DNA of 64,000 bases from Sambucus nigra (lineage: Eukaryota > Streptophyta > Magnoliopsida > Dipsacales > Adoxaceae). The stretch is taken from assembly GCA_949130495.1 (NCBI GenBank), contig OX422209.1, forward strand, positions 695,747,757 to 695,811,756, given 5' to 3'. The notes beneath the pieces were generated by a model. It was given only the letters and a program-made list of their open reading frames with translations. It did not search any database and had not been told where the DNA came from. Shown here piece by piece: positions 1 through 12,611 of this stretch. Both the position numbers and the translations under genes were made by a program. Position 1 is the first letter of the stretch; every line of letters starts with the position of its first letter.

Positions 1-736
1 TTGGAGACTGAGAAATTAAATTTTGGGAAAATAAAATTTAATTGAATTGGAGAATTTCAAAATTTGGGAACTTAGGCCCGAAAATAGAGAATATTTTAAA
101 GTATTCCGGATGACATTTTTGAGGGTACCATCGATCCCGGAAGGGTCGAGATAGTCGAAATGACTGTCATTGGGTTTTATTTCGGCTCCGGAATGTTTTT
201 AAGTTGTTTTGGCTCGAATTGGAGTAAACGAGTCATTTAAAGTGTGTATTGACATTTAAAATTGGGATTTTGTTTTAAAGGATTTGGAGGCTTACGGATT
301 AAGCCATTTCTCATTTGAGAGAAAGGGGAAAAATCCCTAGAGAGAGAGGAAGAGAAAGGAAAGAAGAAGAAAAGAAGAGAGAGGGGAAGAAAGCTTGGAG
401 ATTTTCGGCCCAACCGCGATTTCGAGGATGATCCAACCTCTAAAACTCTGAGGCAAGTGTTTAATCTTGCTAAATAGCTATTGTGTATCTTCATTTCATA
501 ATTTGTGGGGTAAAGAAATGGATTTTTGGGTATTAACATCAAAATCTAGATTTTTGGGTTTAAATCTTGAAATCAATGTTATTCTATGGTTTAATCTCTT
601 ATAAATGGTTGGGATGAGATGTAGGATGGGTTTTCTTGTTAATAACATTATTGGGTTAAATATTTGGGGGCTTGGTGATGATATTTGGGTATTAAATTCG
701 TGGGGTTTGCTGATATGGAAAAACGGCCAGCTTAAC

Positions 737-870
737 TGGTATGGCCGGTCGACCGCGGTCTGGGGACCGGTCGACCGCGCTTTAAAGGAAAAGCCTACTG
801 CATTTCTTCGTAGGAAAAATTTGGACCCGCGGTCGACCGGGGGTCAGGGTCCGGTCGACCGGTCCCCTGT
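737..870. repeat. GC-rich palindromic word array (CGGTCGACCG) in the left LTR
   Basis: At least four variants of the self-complementary word CGGTCGACCG occur in ~130 bases, in an otherwise AT-rich LTR. The same array is at 6292-6420 in the right LTR, where one copy has lost the central site (GGTCTACCG). A TATA-like GTATAAATAT at 1181-1190 lies ~310 bases downstream. I infer a promoter-proximal cis element or a structured RNA; nothing in the sequence decides between them. Confidence 0.75.
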
Positions 871-2682
871 TTTTAGCCCAGAGTTTGGAGTTGCTCTCCC
901 CCTCTTTCTTTGGAGTTTTTTTTAGAGGCTTCCTTAGTGGTTGTTTTGGGAGGTTAATCTAGGTGGACTTCTAGCCCTTTTTGGTTGGGTTTGTTGATTT
1001 GGGGCTCTCTCTTATGATGTAAAAGACATGTTCTTGGAGACATTGATGGAGTTTTTCATATATTAGGATTTTTGGGGACTCCTTCGGGTTATTTGGGAGA
1101 AATGTACCCAAACAAGTATTGGAGTTACATATGTATATCGGGGAAACCTCTTTGAGGTTGGGAATACCAATTATAGATAGGTATAAATATGATGTGAGGT
1201 TGAGAACTCTTAGAGAGTGAGGGGTCTCATATCCTTAGAAATGTTTAGAGTAAGAAACAATCGATAACTCAATAGGAGTAAGGGTTACCGGGATTTATTT
1301 CGAACCATAGGTGACTTTGAGAACGCTTTGGGATCGTACTATCGACTAGAATAAGCGGTAGCATATATTCTAGTTAGGATAGTTTACTCGTAATTATGGG
1401 GATATGATTACTGAGATTCCAATACTGGAAAGGAGGTTGGAATAATTTGAAGTTTTAGACTATTAAGTCATGTGTGTACCTATGGTTAAATGGCAATAAA
1501 GGTAATTATATACTTTTGGTTATGGATGAAACGTGAAGTGATGGATTCCTACACATACTCTTGGGTGATAACCCTAATGTTGAATATATATGTATAGATA
1601 TATACATATGGTTCTGGGAGACTATTCATCATAGGAAAAATGATTGAATATGTTTCAAGTGAGGGATTGTATTCACATATCGAGGTATATTTAATGGTTA
1701 TTGTGGTGACGGCTTGTATATTGAGGATTATGTATACTTATAGCCGGGTTTATATATCTTATACATATGAACGGGAATTAGTTTGTATATATATTGATAT
1801 AGCGATGTGTGAATATATGTACATATATCTATGTATGAATATGAATATATGGATATATCTATGTTGTGGTCATACATGGTATGGATATTTAACCGTATAT
1901 AATGGTTTATTATATTGTATCATATGATGAGATCATATGGATGTATGTATATTGCGTATTTGAGCGATATATATACTTATGTGGTTAAGCATACCCCGCT
2001 CATGCTATCATTGGGAAGTTTCCGCGCAGAGGGTGAGCATCCTGGCATATAGTGCAGGGTGTGGATATTCCCCAGGTCATAGTCGTCCCTTGTGTTATGA
2101 TACGATATAGATATATATTTTGGGATGAGACGTTGTGGGTATGTTTCGTCTCATTGCCGGTTGGAACTATGACCGCTTCCCGAGACGTCGTGTGTGTGTG
2201 TTACCACGAGGTGGGTGTCGTTGATCCCCACCAGGTGGTCCCCAGTTGTTACGTGAGCCGGACTCTGGGAAGATGATAGCATTGATGCAGTTTTATCGGC
2301 GCTACATATAGCTGGGTATTGTATTTGCATGGCCATTGTACATCATATATGGTATGTGTACTTGGTCATGGGTATATGGATGATTGGTATATGTATATAT
2401 ATGGTGAGCATAAAATACCTATATATATGTATTTATATATCCTATATAGGAAAGGATATAGAGTTTTGGTAAATTACATCTTAGATGATTATGGTGTACT
2501 AGATTGATGGGGGTTGATGTATCGCACATAAGGTATTATTCGGTTACATCATCCCAAGGATATTATTGGAGATTCTTTTATTTTATTTCTTTCTTTCTTT
2601 CTTTTATAGTTAGTTTAGCAGTAATGGTAGTACTATATAGTATGTTAAGAATTGTGGATCTCTAGGATCGACATTGCCCAGG

Positions 2683-2935
2683 AGTAGTGTAACGAGGGGG
2701 TTCCTTGTTTGGATTTCGCTTTGCGAGACGCCTCACGCACGAAACGCAGTGCTATGTCGAGAGTTGAGAGAAGTAATTCTATTTGTGGCATCTCGGATCT
2801 CTGGTCTTGACCTTGTCAGGAGTAGTGTAACGGGGAGGTTCCTTGTTTGGATTTCGCTTTGCGAGACTCCCCACGCATGAAACGTAGTACAAGTTTGAGA
2901 TTAGAGAGAGGTTTTGCCAATATTCCATGTGCATG
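2683..2935 (+). repeat. Two ~138-bp direct repeats within the left LTR
   Basis: A block starting AGTAGTGTAACG and containing TTGGATTTCGCTTTGCGAGA starts at 2683 and again at 2821, a 138-base period. It recurs in the right LTR (about 8265 and 8403) and once in the internal region (5144-5260). Open frames 2674-2880 and 8258-8464 are products of this repeat, not genes. Confidence 0.85.
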
Positions 2936-2977
2936 ATATTAAGAAAATAAGTTCTTACATTTTAGCCTATATATAAG

Positions 2978-3005
<28 letters not shown>
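2978..3005. repeat. (TA)n microsatellite, left LTR
   Basis: Uninterrupted TA dinucleotides, homologous to the much longer tract at 8561-8647 in the other LTR. Confidence 0.95.
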
Positions 3006-3008
<3 letters not shown>

Positions 3009-3923
3009 GTAACGTATTAAGAAGTATAATTCATGAAATTATAAATTGGAATCCATAAAGCCTATGATGGCATAATTGTTGTAATCGTAATCTAGTAGGA
3101 TTAGAAAGGGTGGATCCTTAGATTATGACGGGAAAATAGCTTTTGTGGGTATAGGCTAGGCCTATGATAAGTTAGATTGTCCTTATAAATATGGGGGTAA
3201 TTTAACTAAAACTTGAGGACACGAATAGGTGCGCGCCTTTAGATGAGAGGTGAGTTGAGGTTTCACGAGAGTGCGGTCTTACTTTAATTATGAAATAATG
3301 TACACCGGTATTTATTATGCACGGTTAACACACTTGCTAAATATTTTTCACATTCGGGGCTCTGACCCGTTTACTTTTCTCTCCTCCTTGTATATATATT
3401 TATTACCACAGGTATCCTACCGCATGGATGCCGGATGACTTTCTATCCAGAGTATTGGGAGCCGCGACAGGTGCGGACTGTTGCGGGATGTTTCATGTAG
3501 CCGCTTCCTACTTCTTTAAAATTCTAGGTAGGATTCATGTTGTATATCGGGTTTGTACCCAAGGGATATTTATATACATGTTTATATTTATTTCATTTCA
3601 GTTATTGTATTGGCTGTGGCTCGACAGCTTATTCGGGTCTATTTTTGTGTAGTACATTCGGTTGTATTTATTTAGTTCATTTTATTTCTAGCATTTCATT
3701 TATCTTAGTTCTTTCATGCATCTTTCTTTTCCTTAGTAGTGTTAGTTGGTTGGTTGTTGCACATTCTATTTTAATTTTCATACCCCGCTTATATGATTTC
3801 GGGTAGTTAGTCCTATTTTGTATAGTACCGGCAGTTGATGTTGATACTGGACCATCTGAAACTCCTGATTTAATATAGTATAGGGCTGGCCACCCGTTAT
3901 TATTTTAGGCGGGTTGTGACAGA

Positions 3924-3935
3924 TGGTATCAGAGC
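3924..3935 (+). promoter_or_regulatory. Primer binding site (tRNA-iMet)
   Basis: TGGTATCAGAGC lies two bases after the LTR end. It is the standard plant retrotransposon site complementary to the 3' end of initiator tRNA-Met, where minus-strand DNA synthesis starts. It is unmutated, which agrees with the youth of the element. Confidence 0.93.
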
Positions 3936-5495
3936 ATCAGGTTCTAGAGTCCTTAGGATCTGTGCGAGTTTTTGCATTCTTTCGTTATCGTTCTTGACAT
4001 AAAGCCCTATAAATAGGACTGTTGTGTTCACTGCGTTGTTTTCTTCTGTGAAGTATATTCATTTGATTGGCATTCTAATAACAGTTGCTCTTGTTTCGTT
4101 TCAGATGTCGCCTAGATTATGTCGTCTAGGAAAGGATAAGATTAGAAGTACCATACCAATAGCATGTTTTGGGTACGCTTTGATCGGGGGTATTTGTTTT
4201 CCCCGGTTCCGGAGGAGTTATTGAGGAGATTTCTAGCAGTGGTTCGAGGTGATTTATCGACAGTTGAGTAAGAAAGGAAATTTACTCGAATGGCGAATCT
4301 TGGTCCTAGTAAGGTAAACCCGAGGAGAGGCATGTAGGGTAGTCCTTGAGAGGTTTAGATTGAGAATCTATTAACCTTCGTTGGGAAACCTAATGTTGGT
4401 GACTCTTACCGAGGTGAGGTTGGTGTAGTTATCCCAATATCAGGAGTATCGCCCTCTAAGATAAGGGAGAATGCCTTTGGAGACTCAGTTTCGTTGTGTA
4501 GGACGGAGGGAGTTTTCGGCAGTTACAATCGTGCATTGCCCTTCAAAATGGTTAGGAAGGGTTTTGAGGAAGATGTTTCTCTTGTGGAGAAATAGGCTTA
4601 GGGTTAATGATTGTCCTAGAAGAAGTTGAGGACCCTGAGTTGAGATTCTAGGACAAGGGGAAACCATTGAGTTACGGAAATGTAAGGTAGAATACCTTTA
4701 TTTGAGTTTAAGTTACGCTTTGTGCGATATTGGGAATGTCGCGTGTGAGATGTGATGAGTAGCTAACCGCTTTACCGCTAGGGTGTAAAAAAAAAAAAAA
4801 ATTCCTAGAGGAGAAAGTGAGCAAGTGTGGCCTTTGTATGGCGTCTTTGGAGATGTTACACCTTTTCATGACTGAGAGGTTCAGAGTTTGGTAGATTCCG
4901 TGGAGCGGATGGTTTAGCTCATAATTGTGCTAGTTTTGATAACTAGGGATTGGCTAGAGTATTGTATTCTTTGATGCCTTATGTTTTAAACATAAGGTTC
5001 TTGTTTGGCGTGTCGAAAGATGCGGGATTGATTTATATTGTATTGTTGTACAGGGCCTCGGGCGATATCTAAAATATGGAAAATCCTCTTTTATAAAACC
5101 TTAACCCTGGTTCAACTAATCTCAATCCCCGACCTAGCTACACAGTAGTGTATTGGGAGGGTTCCTTGTTTGGATTTCGCTTGCGAGACCTCCCCCTCAC
5201 GAAGGTGGCTAGTGTCAGGAATTGAGGAGAGTTCTACCATTGGGAAATTTTAAACTTTTATATATTTAGTATGTTGTAATAGGTCATATATTGCTGAGGG
5301 TTATGTTATGATTTGAGGCTAATGGAGGTTGATCAAAATTTTACGAGTGGAAACTCGGATACGGGGTGTATGGGCGCCCTGGGTTGTAGTTGCTATATAA
5401 CAGTATGGTTCGCCATGAGAACCAGGAAGGATCGGTATAGTGATCCTAAGGATTGATGTGAGGACTAGATGATATTGAGGTCCTAGGCATGTCTT
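3936..5495 (+). mobile_element. Short, essentially non-coding internal region of the LARD-like element
   Basis: Only ~1.6 kb separates the primer site from the polypurine tract, against ~5 kb for a full Ty3 gag-pol. I see no protease, reverse transcriptase, RNase H or integrase motif in any frame. A pyrimidine-rich stretch ending TTTCGTTTCAG sits at about 4094-4104, directly before an ATG at 4105 that opens a short Met-Ser-Pro-Arg peptide. That is how chromovirus gag often begins, but the frame closes at 4224. Another part (5144-5260) is a copy of a motif that occurs twice in each LTR. The element is probably non-autonomous and mobilised by a relative. A recently deleted autonomous copy is the alternative. 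Confidence 0.8.
5144..5260 (+). repeat. Internal-region copy of the LTR 138-bp repeat
   Basis: The AGTAGTGTA start and the TTCCTTGTTTGGATTTCGCT core of the LTR repeats recur here, outside either LTR. LTR sequence may have been captured internally by recombination or template switching, or the block may be a shared functional module. Confidence 0.8.
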
Positions 5496-5530
5496 AAATT
5501 TCGTGGACGAAATTTTTGTAAGGGGGGAAG
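5496..5530 (+). promoter_or_regulatory. Inverted repeat plus polypurine tract before the 3' LTR
   Basis: AAATTTCG and CGAAATTT (5496-5503, 5508-5515) form a perfect 8-base inverted repeat with a TGGA loop. The purine run AGGGGGGAAG (5521-5530) follows, then the LTR at 5533. The purine run is the expected plus-strand primer. A related 'ATTTCG-GGACGAAAT' block before the tract is a hallmark of plant Tekay/Del chromoviruses, from family knowledge. Confidence 0.88.
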
Positions 5531-6291
5531 TGTGTAACAACCCTCGATTTTTGGAGACTGAGAAATTAAATTTTGGGAAAATAAAATTTAATTGAATTGG
5601 AGAATTTCAAAATTTGGGAACTTAGGCCCGAAAATAGAGAATATTTTAAAGTATTCCGGATGACATTTTTGAGGGTACCATCGATCCCGGAAGGGTCGAG
5701 ATAGTCGAAATGACTGTCATTGGGTTTTATTTCGGCTCCGGAATGTTTTTAAGTTGTTTTGGCTCGAATTGGAGTAAACGAGTCATTTAAAGTGTGTATT
5801 GACATTTAAAATTGGGATTTTGTTTTAAAGGATTTGGAGGCTTACGGATTAAGCCATTTCTCATTTGAGAGAAAGGGGAAAAAGCCCTAGAGAGAGAGTA
5901 AGAGAAAGGAAAGAAGAAGAAAAGAAGAGAGAGAGGAAGAAAGCTTGGAGATTTTCGGTCCAACCGCGATTTCGAGGACGATCCAACCTCTACAAATCTG
6001 AGGAAAGTGTTTAATCTTGCTAAATAGCTATTGTGTATCTTCATTTCATAATTTGTGGGGTAAAGAAATGGATTTTTGGGTATTAACATCAAAATCTAGA
6101 TTTTTGGGTTTAAATCTTGAAATCAATGTTATTCTATGGTTTAATCTCTTATAAATGGTTGGGATGAGATGTAGGATGGGTTTTCTAGTTAATAACATTA
6201 TTGGGTTAAAGATTTGGGGGCTTGGTGATGATATTTGGGTATTAAATTCGTGGGGTTTACTGAAATGGAAAAACGGCCAGCTTAACTGGTA

Positions 6292-6420
6292 TGGCCGGTC
6301 GACCGCGGTCTGGGGACCGGTCGACCGCGCCTTAAAGGAAAAGCCTACTGCATTTCTTCGTAGGCAAAATTTGGACCCGCGGTCGACCGGGGGTCGGGGT
6401 CCGGTCTACCGGTCCCCTGT
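6292..6420. repeat. GC-rich palindromic word array (CGGTCGACCG) in the right LTR
   Basis: Counterpart of the 737-870 array. Most words are intact; one has a G-to-T change that breaks its palindrome. Confidence 0.75.
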
Positions 6421-8560
6421 TTTTAGCCCAGAGTTTGGATTTGCTCTCCCCCTCTTTCTTTGGAGTTTTTTTTTAGAGGCTTCCTTAATGGTTGTTTTGG
6501 GAGGTTAATCTAGGCGGACTTCTAGCCCTTTTTGGTTGGGTTTGTTGATTTGGGGCTCTCTCTTATGATGTAAAAGACATGTTCTTGGAGAAATTGATGG
6601 AGTTTTTCATATATTAGGATTTTTGGGGACTCCTTCGGGTTATTTGGGAGAAATGTACCTAAGCAAGTATTGGAGTTACATATGTATATCGGGGAAACCT
6701 CTTTGAGGTTGGGAATACCAATTATAGATAGGTATAAATATGATGTGAGGTTGAGAACTCTTAGAGAGTGAGGGGTCTCATATCCTTAGAAATGTTTAGA
6801 CTAAGAAACAATCGATAACTCAATAGGAGTAAGGGTTACCGGGATTTATTTCCAACCATAGGTGACTTTGAGAACGCTTTGGGATCGTACTATCGACTAG
6901 AATAAGCGGTAGTATATATTCTAGTTAGGATAGTTTACTCGTAATTATGGGGATATGATTACTGAGATTCCAATACTGGAAAGGAGGTTGGAATAATTTG
7001 AAGTTTTAGACTATTAAGTCATGTGTGTACCTATGGTTAAATGGCAATAAAGGTAATTATATACTTTTGGTTATGGATGAAATGTGTAGTGATGGATTCC
7101 TACACATACTCTTGGGTGATAACCCTAATGTTGAATATATATGTATAGATATATACATATGGTTCTGGGAGACTATTCATCATAGGAAAAATGATTGAAT
7201 AAGTTTCAAGTGAGGGATTGTATTCACATATCGAGGTATATTTAATGGTTATTGTGGTGACGACTTGTATATTGAGGATTATGTATACTTATAGCCGAGT
7301 TTATATATCTTATACATATGAATGGGAATTAGTTTGTATATATATTGATATAGCGATGTGTGAATATATGTACATATATCTATGTATGAATATGAATATA
7401 TGGATATATCTATGTTGTGGTCATACATGGTATGGATATTTAACCGTATATGATGGTTTATTATATTGTATCATATGATGGGATCATATGGATGTATGTA
7501 TATTGCGTATTTGAGCGATATTAATACTTATGTGGTTAAGCATACCCCGCTCATGCTATCATTGGGAAGTTTTCGCGCAGAGGGTGAGCATCCTGGCATA
7601 TAGTGCAGGGTGTGGATATTCCCCAGGTCATAGTCGTCCCTTGTGTTATGATACGATATAGATATATATTTTGGGATGAGACGTGGTAGGTATGTTTCGT
7701 CTAATTGCCGGTTGGAACTATGATCGCTTCCCGAGACGTCGTGTGTGTGTGTTACCACGAGGTGGGTGTCGTTGATCCCCACCAGGTGGTCCCCAGTTGT
7801 TACGTGAGCCGGACTCTGGGATGATGATAGCATTGATGCAGTTTTATCGGCGCTACATATAGCCGGGTATTATATTTGCATGGCCATTGTACATCATATA
7901 TGGTATGTGCACTTGTTCATGGGTATATGGATGATTGGTATATGTATATATATGGTGAGCACAAAATACCTATATATATGTATTTATATATCCTATATAG
8001 GAAAGGATATAGAGTTTTGGTAAAGTACATCTTAGATGATTATGGTGTACTAGATTGATGGGGGTTGATGTATCGCACATAAGGTAATATTCGGTTACAT
8101 CATCCCAAGGATATTATTGGAGATTCGTTTATTTTATTTCTTTTGTTTTCTTTTGTTTTGTTTTCTTTCCTTCTTTCTTTCTTTCTTTGATAGTTAGTTT
8201 AGCAGTAATGGTAGTACTATATAGTATGTTAAGAATTGTGGATCTCTAGGATCGACATTGCCCAGGAGTAGTGTAACGAGCGGGATCCTTGTTGTGATTT
8301 CGCTTTGCGAGACGCCTCACGCAAGAAACGCAGTGCTATGTCGAGAGTTGAGAGAAGTAATTCTATTTGTGGCATCTCGGATCTCTGGTCTTTACCTTGT
8401 CAGTAGTAGTGTAACGGGGAGGTTCCTTGTTTGGATTTCGCTTTGCGAGACTCCCCACGCATGAAACGTAGTACAAGTTTGAGATTAGAGAGAGGTTTTG
8501 CCAATATTCCATGTGCATGATATTAAGAAAATAAGTTCTTACATTTTAGCCTATATATAA

Positions 8561-8579
8561 GTGTATATATATATATATA

Positions 8580-8647
<68 letters not shown>
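8561..8647. repeat. (TA)n microsatellite, right LTR, expanded
   Basis: About 87 bases of TA repeats with a GTGT interruption near 8585. It has expanded threefold relative to the left LTR since insertion. Confidence 0.95.
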
Positions 8648-8650
<3 letters not shown>

Positions 8651-9563
8651 GTAACGTATTAAGAAGTATAATTCATGAAATTATAAATCGGAATCCATAA
8701 AGCCTATGATGGCATAATTGTTGTAATCGTAATCTAGTAGGATTAGAAAGGGTGGATCCTTAGATTATGACGGGAAAATAGCTCTCGTGGGTATAGGCTA
8801 GGCCTATGATAAGTTAGATTGTCCTTATAAATATGGTGGTAATTTAACTAAAACTTGAGGACGCGAATATGTGCGCGCCTTTAGATGAGAGGTGAGTTGA
8901 GGTTTCACGAGAGTGCGGTCTCACTTTAATTATGAAATAATGTACACTGGTATTTATTATGCATGGTTAACACACTTGCTAAATATTTTTCACATTCGGG
9001 GCTCTGACCCGTTTACTTTTCTCTCCTCCTTGTATATATATTTATTACCACAGGTATCCTACCGCATGGATGCCGGATGACTTTCTATCCAGAGTCTTGG
9101 GAGCCGCAATAGGTGCGGACCGTTGCGGGATGTTTCATGTAGCCGCTTCCTACTTCTTTAAAATTCTAGGTAGGATTCATGTTGTATATCGGGTTTGTAC
9201 CCAAGGGATATTTATATGCATGTTTATATTTATTTCATTTCAGTTATTGTATTGGCTGTGGCCCGACAGCTTATTCGGGTCTATTTTTGTGTAGTACATT
9301 CGGTTGTATTTATTTAGTTCATTTTATTTCTAGCATTTCATTTATCCAAGTTCTTTCATGCATCTTTCTTTTCCTTAGTAGTTTTAGTTGGTTGGTTGTT
9401 GCACATTCTATTTTAATTTTCATACCCCGCTTATATGATTTCGGGTAGTTAGTCCTATTTTGTATAGTACCGGCAGTTGATGTTGATACTGGACCATCTG
9501 AAACTCCTGATTTAATATAGTATAGGGCTGGCCACCCATTATTATTTTAGGCGGGTTGTGACA

Positions 9564-10382
9564 GGATTCTCCCTACAACACATATAAATTCTCTTCCAAA
9601 ACATATAATTCTTCAATTAAAACATATGATTTTCATTCCTAGACTAACATAGAAGGTATATTAACTTGGAAATCAGTAAGATAGATACTTGCCTGGGATT
9701 CAAAGGTCTGATTTGTTGATGAAAAATATATGGTTGTGTTCCTCGTCGTGCGATCTACGTTTTGGTGGTGGCGATGAAATCGGGTGAGTTCTAGGCCTTG
9801 GATTTCTTGGAAACTCTTCACCTTCTTCTCTAATCTCTTCACCTTCTTCTCTAATGGATGGGCTTAGGTTTTGTGTTAGTTAACCCTAAGAGACAACTTT
9901 AAATGGCTAGTATATACTAAGAAAATTCGTGGGTTTAATTACCTAAAAATACAAAATGTCTAAAATACCCTCCCAGGATGTCAATTAGGCCTAAAAATGT
10001 TGCGAGACCCAAACTAAATCTCCGCGTACACTTTTATGACTATCTCAATCCTTCCGAACACTTTGGCTCACTCAAAACGACCATACAGATGACTTATAAT
10101 TTATTCACTTTTATAATAATAATTTAGTCCTGAGACGACATAGGCGCGTCGTGAATTAAATTTCCATAATTTCCATTTTATTCACTCGTGACAATTTTAA
10201 TAAAATCAATCTCATATATTACTTTACTCATCCAGTAATATTCAAAGAATTTCTAATAATTACTAACTCACATCACGCTAGTAAATATTAAAAATAAATT
10301 TCCAGATTAATATTAAATTAATATCTCTATTAAATTTATTAAATTCCCAATTTTAAAAGCCATAAAAATACGGGGTATTACA
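9564..10382 (-). mobile_element. Truncated antisense LTR of a Tekay-type Ty3 element (5' part only)
   Basis: The right edge reads GGGGTATTACA, the reverse complement of a typical LTR start TGTAATACCCC. Read on the minus strand it shares a conserved block (about GGTCGTTTTGAGTG, then CGGAAGG and ATAGTC) and an AGGCAAGT word with the LTRs at 41380-44291, 14747-17706 and 1-3921. Only the first ~0.82 kb is visible because the LARD-like element inserted at 9564; the rest should lie left of the window. It also contains a small direct repeat of CTCTTCACCTTCTTCTCTAA near 9816-9855. Confidence 0.75.
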
Positions 10383-11493
10383 AAAAACTGATGAAACTGT
10401 TGATGTGGTCGTGAAAGAGAAAATACCCAAAGGGAAATTACTGTTTTGATTTGTACAAAGGGTACAATCGTCATTATGAACAAGGATAATGTTGGTAATT
10501 GGGTCTTAAGGTACCACTGGCTGACGGACGTTAAGGCCAGGCATTAAAATAACACCCATCCAACAATAATGCAAACTAGCGTACCCCAGGAACAAATATT
10601 GTAAACAAATGTACTCTAGACGGTAAATGACCCTTTTTTTTCTTTTTTTACTTACCGAAACGACATCGTTTTGTTAAGTCAGTGTGTTTAAAAAAACAAT
10701 TCGCTCAACAATAACGCCCAATAGCACACTTTTGCTCACTTTCGCGCCCAATAGCGCACCCAAAAACGGCATCCAGGAACTACATGCAGGACATAGCGAA
10801 TCATAATATGTATATAAAGAAAGCAATAGAGGAACACAAGATTTTTGTTGTTTGACTCGATAGTCTATGTCCACGAGAAAAGAAAAGGGAGAATCTATTA
10901 TACATAAATGAACTTAAAGGAAATTACTAGAAAACTATGTCTCAAACTAGGCCTAAACCGCTCTACTTCTTAAAAAAAATAATCTTGTGCGTTTTGATAT
11001 AACTGGCTACCAAATGCACGTTCTTTCAGGTTTTACCACAAATCATCGGTTATGCAAGTAGGGTTTGTGGGATTAGCCCAGCTGACATTACATCACTCCT
11101 TATTGTATTAGAATCAAACTGAAGGAAAGCCCAACAACAAACGAAGCACATTATATTTTCCCATTAGTATATCATGGGTTTAATTGAGGCCTTCTTCTTT
11201 TAAGGTAAATATATTTTCCAACTATTTTCACTCTCTCACTTTTACCCCTTATGCATATTGACTTATTTTATATTGTGATATTTAGATTTAGCTAGTTCAA
11301 CTTATACTAGTATAAGGAAACTGATGCAAGTAAAAGTCTTGGGGATAATTTATGGTTATTTTCTATATGCTTATCATTTACTTCCCTTATTATATTTTCT
11401 TTATTTAGTGCGAGAGCACATGTGTATTGTTAGTAATGGGCCAATGACTATAACTCGCACCATTTTAAGTGTAACACATTTGAAGGTATTGGC

Positions 11494-11523
11494 TATGGTA
11501 TATTATTAATAATCAATACCATA
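11494..11523. repeat. Short perfect inverted repeat
   Basis: TATGGTAT and ATACCATA arms flank ATTATTAATAAT, which is itself self-complementary. It could form a hairpin or cruciform. I see no flanking duplication to make it a MITE end. Confidence 0.5.
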
Positions 11524-12412
11524 CTTATAAGGTAAACAAAAATTAATAAAAAATACCAATATAAACTACCTTTAGTATGGTTTAAAAATGATTACATGAG
11601 TGCTTGATGTCACAATAATACCCCTAACAAGATAAGTTACTGTTAATACTTGGAAGATGGAAGGAGCATTAGTCAACCATCATGGCATGAATTTAACTCC
11701 GTGGTACTCTCATGGGTATGTAAAGTTCACCTAGGTTTGGTGATACCCTTCCCTAAGTTCCAACTTGGAAAAAATGTGAACCCCATATATTTGATCTAGT
11801 CCTTAATCATCCACTGGAATTAGGATTTCATGTAAACAAACCGAGTTGAGCTTAATCGATATTAACCAATGATGTTTAAGTTCAGTTCAAATAATAAATG
11901 AGTCATTAAGGAGCTCGAATTTATGAACGAGATTTTCAAGTTGGGTCTAATATTAAACTTATATAATAAAATATGTCTTGTACTTATTATACCTATTAAG
12001 CCACTTCATGAGCAACTTAGAATTATAATATCTACGAGACTATACGAGTCGAACTTGAGTTTGAAGCGAACCATATGTGTGGCTTTAGCTTAAACTCATT
12101 TATTGAATGAACTATATATATTAATGAAGCTCAGTTCAATGGCTGAACATAGGAATCGAGTTCGAGATGTTTTGAAACAACTTGATTATTTTGCTTCCCT
12201 TTCTTCCATAGAAAATTTTCAAAACAGACTTGAAGTTTCTAATTATTTGATGGTCATGAATTCTTTCCCAAAAAACATTGTTAATTTCCATGCCATTAAT
12301 GATCATCAAAACGCTACCATTGCTTATCAATCCTTTTGTATTCACAATGCTACCATTTGGATCGTCTTCTTCCAAGCTACTGTATGAACTTGCACCCACA
12401 ACTCCCAACTCC

Positions 12413-12518
<106 letters not shown>

Positions 12519-12611
12519 CCAAAAACATATATTCCTATTCGTAATTTTTTCAATCAATGATTGAGTAAAGAATACTCACTATTGATTTTTTCCCACATAG
12601 AGGTTTTAGGT

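Larger units (their letters stand above)
1..3921 (+). mobile_element. 5' LTR of a LARD-like Ty3 (Tekay/Del-type) retrotransposon; first 18 bases off-window
   Basis: Bases 1-3921 repeat as 5551-9563, offset 5550 at the start. The right copy shows the true LTR start TGTAACAACCC at 5533, so 18 bases are missing here. The LTR ends GGGTTGTGACA at 3921; its reverse complement matches the LTR start at 10 of 11 bases, the expected short terminal inverted repeat. A tRNA-iMet primer site follows directly. By eye the two LTRs differ at about 8 of the first 600 bases, so the insertion is young. Full length would be ~3.94 kb, long for an LTR but normal for Tekay/Del chromoviruses and LARDs. The LTR holds palindrome-rich, tandem-repeat and (TA)n segments listed separately. 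Open frames inside it (for example minus 237-542) start and stop in low-complexity sequence and are not genes. Confidence 0.93.
5533..9563 (+). mobile_element. 3' LTR of the LARD-like retrotransposon (complete, 4031 bp)
   Basis: Runs from TGTAACAACCC to GGGTTGTGACA and matches the left LTR throughout. Most of the length difference comes from a (TA)n tract (28 bases on the left, ~87 on the right) and a pyrimidine tract near 8130-8190. The next five bases (9564-9568, GGATT) should be the target duplication; its partner is off-window. To the right lies an older LTR in the opposite orientation, so the element inserted into existing repeat DNA. Confidence 0.95.

Noticed and set aside
237..542. 101-codon minus-strand frame, repeated at 5787-6092
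   Set aside because: Lies inside both LTRs; its Phe/Ser-rich core is the complement of a GA-rich tract. No domain, and its repetition is explained by LTR identity.
605..925. Plus frame in the LTR over the GC-rich palindromes (also 6155-6508)
   Set aside because: Open because of the local GC-rich palindromic words; differs in length between LTRs and has no recognisable motif.
12103..12387. 95-codon plus frame
   Set aside because: No recognisable domain, promoter or paralogue in the window; overlapped by a similarly long minus frame and adjacent to the microsatellite.
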